Shown here: positions 25,741-32,133 of the stretch, piece by piece | How positions within the stretch are numbered: position 1 is the stretch's first letter | Layout: each line of letters begins with the position of its first letter | From: JBGTGG01 sp964398945 | GTDB taxonomy: Bacteria > Bacteroidota > Bacteroidia > Cytophagales > Cyclobacteriaceae | Direction: 5' to 3' | DNA: 64,000 nt | Assembly (NCBI GenBank): GCA_964398945.1 | Contig: CAYNOT010000016.1 | Coordinates: forward strand, 67,321-131,320 | Program-made: the position numbers and the translations under genes | Notes under the pieces: model-generated | What the model was told of the DNA's origin: nothing | What the model saw: the letters and a program-made list of their open reading frames with translations, nothing else | Databases searched by the model: none

Positions 25741-27746
25741 TGCGAAACTTTTTGCTGCTGGTTTTTAGCAGTCTTTCTGTAGTTGCTTTTACACAAGATT
25801 CATTGGAGAACAAATGGCTCAATGAAGTGGTGGTAACGGGCCAATATGAACCACAGTCGGCATATAAGTCTGTGTACCAGGTGCGCACCATTACAAACGA
25901 TGTGATTCAGGCGAAAGCGGCAGCTTCGATACAAGACGTATTGAATACACAATTGAATTTCAGGTTTTCGCAAGATGCAGCACTGGGTGTATCAACCGTT
26001 ACCATGAATGGATTGCCGGGACAAAATGTAAAAGTGTTGATTGATGGCATTCCGGTAATCGGCAGACAAAGCACCAGCAATGCGACTGACCTCAATCAAA
26101 TCAATGTCAACACCATTGAACGGATTGAAATTATTGAAGGGCCCATGTCGGTGATGTATGGTGCAGATGCGTTGGCGGGTGTGATCAATATTATTACCAA
26201 GAAAGCGGCAGCTGAGAAACTTTCGTTGAATTTAAAAATACAGGAGGAAACCGTAGGGGATGAGTACGGAATAGAGGAAGGTGTGCATAACCAAAATATT
26301 TCGTTCCGTTATAATTGGAAAAAATTCTACGCGGGAATTGATGCAGGCCATAATTATTTTGGTGGATGGCAAGGTGATTCTGTGGGACGGGCCAAACAAT
26401 GGAACCCCAAGACACAGTGGTTGGGTGCGGGGCTGTTCGGGTACAAAACGGATGGGATTGATATCTACTACCGTCTGGATGCGTTGGATGAAACCATTAT
26501 TCGGTATGGGGATTTTAGGAACGGTTTGGCTTTCGATCAGCGGTACCTTTCAAAACGGTTTATCAATCAGGTACAGGGAAATATTCGATTGTCCGAACAC
26601 TCAAGTTTTAACGGTGCCATTTCATACACGAACTATGAGCGCAGGACACAGAGTGTGAATGTAGATGAAAATACAGGAAGGGAGACACTTTCGTTGGGCG
26701 GTAGCCAGCAAGACCGAACCCCGTATTCTGGCCTGACGGTGCGCGGTACTTTTCAAATTAAGCTTGGGACTAAACTAACTATTCAACCAGGCTATGATGT
26801 CAATGTTGAATCTGGTTCTGGTGGCCGTTTGAAAGAAGGCACGCATACGCTTTCTGATTATGCGGGTTTTTTTTCGTTGGAGTACAAACCGATAGAAAAA
26901 ATCAGTATCCGTCCGGGTGTTCGGTTTGTAAAGAATTCGCAATACGATGCACCTCCGGTTATCCCCTCCTTGAATACAAAGTTCAACATTACCAATGACC
27001 TTGATTTCCGATTGTCTTATGGAAGAGGCTTCCGTGCGCCTTCTTTACGTGAACTGTATTTCGATTTTTTTGATGCCAGCCATTCCATTTCCGGGAACCC
27101 GGATTTAGAAGCGGAGTTGTCGAATAGTTTTAACGGTACGTTTACGTGGAGGACAATGAGCAAGAACCGCATGTATTGGACAAACAGTTTTGGCGGATTT
27201 TATAATTCAATTGACAATATGATCACCACAGGGTTTTTGCCCGGAAACCAGGTCATAACCACTTATATTAATGTCGATAAGTTTAAAAGTACAGGGGTGA
27301 CGTACACTTCTTCGTTCCTTATTGGCGGATTGGATTTTTCTACAGGATTTTCATACACAGGTCGCTATAACAATTTTAATGAAGCTGATGACGAACTCCC
27401 GGAATTTGTGTGGTCGCCTGAAGCAAACGCAAACATTACTTACAATTTTTCAAAGCCCGGCATAACGGTAAATGCTTTTTACAAATTTACAGGCAAGCTC
27501 AATCGTTATGATATTGCAAGCGGGGAAGTAAAGCTGGGAACCATAGACTCTTTTAGCTGGCTCGACATGAGTATTCAAAAAACATTCTTTAACCAACTGG
27601 ATGTTGCCCTTGGTGCACGGAATATTGGCAATGTTACCAGTGTTACAAACTCTTCAACAGGTACTGCACATACTGCAGGCGGAAGCGCTTCCGTTTCGTA
27701 TGGCCGTTCTTATTTTTTAACCTTAAACTATCGTTTTACAAAATAA
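25737..27746 (+). CDS. hmuR: TonB-dependent haem receptor
   Basis: An outer-membrane receptor of about 669 residues. A signal peptide (MMRNFLLLVFSSLSVVAFTQ) is followed by a TonB-box-like NEVVVTGQYEPQ, a plug domain (IEIIEGPMSVMYGADALAGVIN) and a 22-strand-type beta barrel ending YGRSYFLTLNYRF. There is no N-terminal carboxypeptidase-like extension. FRAPSLRELYFDF is the typical receptor motif. The start at 25737 overlaps the hmuS stop (ATGA); 25740 is a possible alternative. The position in a haem operon supports haem as ligand. Confidence 0.92.
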   Translation: MMRNFLLLVFSSLSVVAFTQDSLENKWLNEVVVTGQYEPQSAYKSVYQVRTITNDVIQAKAAASIQDVLNTQLNFRFSQDAALGVSTVTMNGLPGQNVKVLIDGIPVIGRQSTSNATDLNQINVNTIERIEIIEGPMSVMYGADALAGVINIITKKAAAEKLSLNLKIQEETVGDEYGIEEGVHNQNISFRYNWKKFYAGIDAGHNYFGGWQGDSVGRAKQWNPKTQWLGAGLFGYKTDGIDIYYRLDALDETIIRYGDFRNGLAFDQRYLSKRFINQVQGNIRLSEHSSFNGAISYTNYERRTQSVNVDENTGRETLSLGGSQQDRTPYSGLTVRGTFQIKLGTKLTIQPGYDVNVESGSGGRLKEGTHTLSDYAGFFSLEYKPIEKISIRPGVRFVKNSQYDAPPVIPSLNTKFNITNDLDFRLSYGRGFRAPSLRELYFDFFDASHSISGNPDLEAELSNSFNGTFTWRTMSKNRMYWTNSFGGFYNSIDNMITTGFLPGNQVITTYINVDKFKSTGVTYTSSFLIGGLDFSTGFSYTGRYNNFNEADDELPEFVWSPEANANITYNFSKPGITVNAFYKFTGKLNRYDIASGEVKLGTIDSFSWLDMSIQKTFFNQLDVALGARNIGNVTSVTNSSTGTAHTAGGSASVSYGRSYFLTLNYRFTK

Positions 27747-27757
27747 AATCAATAACA

Positions 27758-29143
27758 ATGAAAGTATATAAACATCTGCGTATAGCGCTTAATTTATTTA
27801 TCGTATTCTCTCTTTTGGTTGCAGCCGCAGCGTGCAACGATGATCCTCCCTTGCCGGACAATGTTGTTTCTTTTGAAGCTACATCACTAGGGATGGAAGA
27901 TACCGAAACCGATCTGGACGTAAAAATCCGGATTTCCCGTTCACTTAGTCAGAATGCAGTGGTTGTGATAGGACTGGTTGCTGATGGCATTGCGTACGGA
28001 ACTGATTTTACAACGGACCCGGCAACAGTGGCCGACAAGATAAGTGTTACCATTCCTTCCGGTAGTACCGAAGCTTCATTTACAATTTCAAAAGTTGATG
28101 GACTTGTATTGGATGGCGATGAAGAAATTCTATTTACAATAGAAGAGGCTCCCGCGGGGCTAGTCATTGGCACTGATAATACAGTAACAGTAACTTTTGC
28201 TGAAATCCTTTCGGAAGGTGCAACAATGGAAGTGAATGGTGGTGGTGAAAATTATACCAACAAAGTATTTATCGATTTGAGTGCGAACCGGCAGAAAGCA
28301 GTTAACCGCAACAACTGGCACTTGGGTTTTTACTCCGGTGATGTGTACCGTGTTGCTATAAATTCTTCAACAGCAATGTTTGCCCGTCCGCTTGATACGA
28401 ATGACTTGAGTGCAGTTACTGCAGCCGATACGGTAGGGTTTGCCAATGAAATGGTATTGTCTTTTAGTGCAATACCCAATACATCAACAGCATGGATTGA
28501 TGCACCTTCAGGAGCCCTTAGTGGAACAGCAATTGCAGCTGTTTCCGCAACAGCTTCAGAAAATAAAGTATATATCATTAAGCCGGAAGAAGGGGATTGG
28601 AAGAAGATCCGCGTCTTGCGCACAGCTACAGGGTACACTGTGCAATACGCAAATATTGCTTCAACAACTTTTCAGGAAACATCCATTGAGAAAGATGCTT
28701 CCAGCAATTTTCAGTATTTCCATTTCACACAAGGGGAAGTATCTGTTGAACCTGCGAAAGATCGTTGGGACATCGCATGGACTTATTTTATAAATACAAC
28801 AGTATCGGGACCGGGATTGATCCCCTATGGTTTTCAGGATATTGTATTAACCAATATCCATGGCGGGGTAGAAGTAGTACAGGTAATGGAAACGGATACT
28901 GAAACGTATGAAGGATTTACTGCAACTGGTTTGGCAGGGTTAGCATTAAATGGCACAGATCAACTTACTATTGGTACAAACTGGAGAAATGGTGGTGGAC
29001 CAGGCATATCACCTTCACTCAGAATAGACCGTTTCTATGTAATCAAAGATGCCGCTGGAAATTATTACAAGCTTAAGTTCACAGCATTGTACAAAGATGG
29101 TGTGCGTGGAAACCCAAGCTTTAAATATGAATTGGTCCAGTAG
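27758..29143 (+). CDS. hmuY: HmuY-type haem-binding lipoprotein with N-terminal Calx-beta-like domain
   Basis: A surface lipoprotein of 461 residues. The signal ends in SLLVAAAACNDD, so Cys26 or so is lipidated. Residues 35-150 resemble a Calx-beta domain (YGTDFTTDP, SVTIPSGSTEASFTI, DGDEEILFTIEEAP). Residues 155-461 resemble HmuY of Porphyromonas gingivalis: WHLGFYSGDVYRVAINSST, WDIAWTYF, and the C-terminal DRFYVIKDAAGNYYKLKFT. HmuY captures haem and hands it to the TonB receptor. The extra N-terminal domain makes it larger than classic HmuY (about 216 residues). It is the last gene of the operon. Confidence 0.85.
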   Translation: MKVYKHLRIALNLFIVFSLLVAAAACNDDPPLPDNVVSFEATSLGMEDTETDLDVKIRISRSLSQNAVVVIGLVADGIAYGTDFTTDPATVADKISVTIPSGSTEASFTISKVDGLVLDGDEEILFTIEEAPAGLVIGTDNTVTVTFAEILSEGATMEVNGGGENYTNKVFIDLSANRQKAVNRNNWHLGFYSGDVYRVAINSSTAMFARPLDTNDLSAVTAADTVGFANEMVLSFSAIPNTSTAWIDAPSGALSGTAIAAVSATASENKVYIIKPEEGDWKKIRVLRTATGYTVQYANIASTTFQETSIEKDASSNFQYFHFTQGEVSVEPAKDRWDIAWTYFINTTVSGPGLIPYGFQDIVLTNIHGGVEVVQVMETDTETYEGFTATGLAGLALNGTDQLTIGTNWRNGGGPGISPSLRIDRFYVIKDAAGNYYKLKFTALYKDGVRGNPSFKYELVQ

Positions 29144-29160
29144 GTATAAATGAATATATA

Positions 29161-29199
29161 AAAGAGCAGGCCACGATTTTTTGTGGCCCGCTCTTTTTT
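29161..29199 (+). terminator. Intrinsic terminator of the haem operon
   Basis: Arms AAAGAGC-A-GGCCAC (29161-29174) and GTGGCC-C-GCTCTTT (29183-29196) pair with a single A/C mismatch around an 8-nt loop, followed by a T run. It lies 18 bases after the hmuY stop. Confidence 0.88.
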
Positions 29200-29230
29200 T
29201 CATTTTGTCGTTTAGCTGAAAATAACTATT

Positions 29231-29376
29231 CGACCCCAAAGGGGTCGCATGGAAATGTATTGTTTTTTCTATAATCATCCGACCCTTTCAGGGTCGGTTC
29301 TTCTATAAACGTGCTGGTCGAAAGACCAACACGGCGAGGGTAGCTCGATTTGAGTTGTCCGCTGATTTCGGACGAC
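29231..29376. repeat. Cluster of four unrelated hairpin palindromes
   Basis: Four inverted repeats follow one another: CGACCCC-AAA-GGGGTCG (29231-29247), CCGACCCT-TTC-AGGGTCGG (29279-29297), GTGCTGGTC-GAAA-GACCAACAC (29311-29332, one mismatch) and GTTGTCCG...CGGACGAC (29354-29376, one mismatch). The first two share a GACCC core with opposite loops. They occupy the gap between the haem operon terminator and a decayed gene, and resemble dispersed palindromic repeats of Bacteroidota. Confidence 0.75.
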
Positions 29377-29389
29377 TGACTTTGGATAA

Positions 29390-30205
29390 TTATTTTAACT
29401 TTTTCATGGGTTTTGCAGGCGGCAAGAAGTTTTCACCTGTTACAACTTTTTTACCTGTCTTTTGTTCTAAGGCAATGCGGGCATCTTTCGCAATTTTACC
29501 TCCCTTTTTCCCAGCAACCGCATTGTGATAAAGACCCTTTGCTTCTTCTGTTTCTGCAATCTGGCGGGTTGAAAGTTCTGCCAATGCAGTAAAAATTAAT
29601 TCCGCTTCGCTCATGTGGTCGCGTAGGTTCTGGCTCTTTAGTTTCTTTTTATGTTTGTGTTCTTTCACTGTTAACCCAGACCATTCCTGATGAATAATGT
29701 TGGTGAGCAAGGCAAATTCATCATTCTTTTCAACCCCGCTTTGCTTCCAGTAATCCGTTAGTTTGTTTTGGGTTTCCTGCCCGGTCATTCGTTGTTGAAT
29801 CCACTTTTCGCTTCTACCAGTTTTCGCGGGCGCGTTCTATACTCTCTTCCGGGTTGGTAATTTCACGCATTCTTTCATAACCTACTTTGGCCAGCCATTG
29901 TTTAAACGGCTCTGCTTTGGGCGAGGGTATTGTTTGAATTATGCGCAAAAGTGTCTGGGCATCAGCCACATCGGTAAGATACTTTTTGTCATCTGAGGCT
30001 TCCATTTTCAGTTGTCCCAGATTTTGGGACAACTCATTGAACCCCTCCAAAAGGAGCTTTTTCTTAAGCGCATTCCAGTATTTACGGGGCCGGGGGCTGT
30101 CCGTTAAAATTTCTATCACATCGATAATAGAGAAATACCATTTATCTTCTTTCTCGTTCCATTCCGAGCGAACTCTTTTGCTCTCAATAATTTAACACTC
30201 GTCAT
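29390..30205 (-). pseudogene. Broken Bro-N / DinD-type gene (two frameshifts)
   Basis: Read on the minus strand from an ATG at 30203-30205, the protein starts MTSVKL, shifts frame by one base near 30186, then continues ESKRVRSEWNEKEDKWYFSI and IDVIEILTDSP (Bro-N domain) to RARENW, where a stop interrupts at about 29814. A shifted frame continues GRSEKWIQQRMTGQETQNKL to the end (LRDHMSEAELIFTALAEL, KTGKKVVTGENFLPP), the DinD-type C-terminal half. The fragments join into one recognisable member of the DNA-damage-inducible D/Bro-N family. Two separate shifts argue for decay, though sequencing error cannot be excluded. Confidence 0.82.
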
Positions 30206-30220
30206 TGGCTTATATTCAAT

Positions 30221-30443
30221 TTATTCCTGTTCAAATTTCATTTTCAACCGTACGATTTTCCCGTACACTTCACTTCCCTCGGTTTTTAACTTGGTTTTAA
30301 GGTCGCTCCAGCAACGTTTGGGGTTTACTATCAGTTAAAAAATCCCAATCCCAAATCACATCAATAACTGAGAAGTACCATTGTTCGGTTTTCTCATCCC
30401 AATGGTTCTTACTTTTGGATTCAAATAGTTTTATGTGTTCATA
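30221..30443 (-). pseudogene. N-terminal remnant of a second Bro-N-type gene
   Basis: On the minus strand a frame reads IKLFESKSKNHWDEKTEQW, YFSVIDVIWDWDFLTDSKPQ and then stops. A second frame continues RCWSDLKTKLKTEGSEVYGK and IVRLKMKFEQE before a stop at 30221-30223. The pieces parallel the N-terminus of the adjacent broken gene (KLFESKRVRSEWNEKEDKWY, FSIIDVIEILTDSP). It lacks the start and the whole C-terminal half, and abuts the PIN gene stop at 30448. Confidence 0.75.
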
Positions 30444-30447
30444 AAAT

Positions 30448-30927
30448 CTATAAGTCCAAAATACCGAAAGTTTCGTTATGCGGAGTATTTAAATCAATGA
30501 ACTGAAACCTGGGTGAAGCGTGGTTCTGAATGAGGCGATAAATCTTCAAACTCTCGGAATCAGATGAAAGGTAAAATTCAACTGCTTTCTCAACATCGGC
30601 TTGCGCAAATAGTTTAGTGTCGTTTGGTATAATATGCCTTTCATTGAGTTTCAGTTTGCCTTTGTTTTGAAAGGCAATCTTAGCGAACTCACCTGTGCGT
30701 TTCGCATGATCGAGATTGAATGGAACGATTTGCAAATTTTTCAAAGGTAATTCATGCACGTTTCCCCTTACACAAAACTCAGCAATGGCAATCGTGCTGA
30801 TGTAGAGTTCAAAATCGTGTTCGGCTAAGTATTTAAAATACCCCTTAGCATTAGCGTGTAGCGGGTCTGTTCTGTCAAGCAAACGAATAAAAAAACTGGT
30901 ATCGCAGAAAACACCTTTATGCTCCAT
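30448..30927 (-). CDS. PIN-domain ribonuclease-like protein
   Basis: A 159-residue protein with PIN-domain features: the N-terminal VFCDTSFFIRLLD (Asp9), ISTIAIAEF (Glu50), and a C-terminal acidic pair in IIPNDTKLFAQAD (Asp103, Asp111). PIN proteins of this size are often VapC-like toxins that cleave RNA. It overlaps the upstream partner gene by 11 bases, so the two are translated together. Activity, target and toxicity are inferred only from the family. Confidence 0.8.
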   Translation of the reverse strand: MEHKGVFCDTSFFIRLLDRTDPLHANAKGYFKYLAEHDFELYISTIAIAEFCVRGNVHELPLKNLQIVPFNLDHAKRTGEFAKIAFQNKGKLKLNERHIIPNDTKLFAQADVEKAVEFYLSSDSESLKIYRLIQNHASPRFQFIDLNTPHNETFGILDL

Positions 30928-31699
30928 AACTTCCGCGGATTTCCCTTAGCCAGGAATCTTTATCTTTTATGGAAGACCAATTTCCAGTAGCTTTATTAAT
31001 CAATTCATTTAAATATTGCTCATCATACTTTGGCTGGTAGTCAAGTAATTCAATAAACTTTAATGTGGAAGTATCAATTTCGCCCGTTTCTGAATGTTGT
31101 TTGCCGGTAGCCCGAACGCCAAACGTTTTGTACAGGAGATTTTCTTCGTACTCTTCCAAAAAACTAATGGGTGTTTGAATTCGAATGCTTCCATGTTCCT
31201 CGGAAAGCAAGTGAATATTTGCCTTGTCTTTACCGCCAGCATTGGTCAGTTTTCCATAGAAATAAAATTCGGCATCAGCCCAAATGGCCTCGGTTCGTAT
31301 GAAGCGGGTGCTATGATCTATTCTTATTTCATGTGTGTTTTCCAATGAGGTTTTTAGCGTAAAAACATAACCTTTTCGCATGGCCATGTCTTGAATGTTT
31401 TCAAAAGCTTTTGCAGTACCCACATCCAGAAAATCAATATTTTGTGACTGGTTGATTTGTCCAACTAAGGCATTGAATCCGATAATATATTGAATAGAAG
31501 TTTTGAAGATATGTTTTACGGAACCTTCTTCAATCTTATAACTGATGGTAGGTCTGTCCCTTTTATCGCCTGGATGCAGCAGGTTTTCGGCATTTTCGAG
31601 CATAGTGATAATCTCGCGGATATCGTAATTATCCGGGGAAAGCTCAATGTTGCCCTTTGAGCCCTTAATGCGTATTTCAATGAAACCAATTTTATCCAT
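30917..31699 (-). CDS. Unknown protein paired with the PIN-domain gene
   Basis: A 260-residue soluble protein I do not recognise. It begins MDKIGFIEIRIKGSKGNIEL, followed by LSPDNYDIREIITMLENAE, an apparent alpha/beta fold with no membrane segment or catalytic signature. The second half is beta-rich (HSTRFIRTEAIWADAEFYFY), and the C-terminus (NELINKATGNWSSIKDKDSW) is helical. It is the first gene of a two-gene unit whose second gene is a PIN-domain nuclease, so an antitoxin or targeting role is possible. It is longer than usual antitoxins, which argues for caution. Confidence 0.7.
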   Translation of the reverse strand: MDKIGFIEIRIKGSKGNIELSPDNYDIREIITMLENAENLLHPGDKRDRPTISYKIEEGSVKHIFKTSIQYIIGFNALVGQINQSQNIDFLDVGTAKAFENIQDMAMRKGYVFTLKTSLENTHEIRIDHSTRFIRTEAIWADAEFYFYGKLTNAGGKDKANIHLLSEEHGSIRIQTPISFLEEYEENLLYKTFGVRATGKQHSETGEIDTSTLKFIELLDYQPKYDEQYLNELINKATGNWSSIKDKDSWLREIRGSYGA

Positions 31700-32133
31700 C
31701 GCCTAAAAATAACAAATTTATGAATTGATTGGTTTGCCCTTAGTTTTAATGCTCCGCAGTTCATTTTTAGACTATTTTCCAAATATAATCTTATTGGCCC
31801 GTTAATTCGTGGGTTTGGGCGCCTGCCTGCCGATAGGACAGGGCTATGGCATGTGCCAAAATGTGCAATGATCTTTTGGTGGAGTCCCCGGTTTTATCGC
31901 GATTAAATGCCCCGCTTGTCGCGGGCTAACTCCCGGTCGCCCGTTTTTTTATCAGTAGAGTGGTCACGCGCTTTGTTGGTTCACTACTTTGTCCGACCCT
32001 ATGGCTGTGATGTGCATACATGCAACTGCCTTCATGGAGCGAATTGCCAATTACGGGCAGTCAACCAGAAGCCATCTCAAAAATGTTCCGTCATTTCTAT
32101 TTTTGAGATGGCTTCCAATTAAAAATCAAAATC
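31700..32133. other. Unexplained intergenic region with strong hairpins
   Basis: A 434-base gap between the PIN unit and aconitase. The middle (about 31800-32060) appears more GC-rich than its surroundings and includes a hairpin-forming GCCCCGC-TTGT-CGCGGGC. No coding frame in it looks like protein. It may hold a non-coding RNA or a fragment of a lost mobile element. Confidence 0.4.
32068..32115. terminator. Strong hairpin between acn and the PIN unit
   Basis: Perfect 17-bp arms (GAAGCCATCTCAAAAAT at 32068-32084 and its complement at 32099-32115) around a 14-nt loop, 19 bases after the acn stop on the minus strand. There is no U run in either direction, so it could act as an mRNA 3'-end stabiliser rather than a classic terminator. 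Confidence 0.55.
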
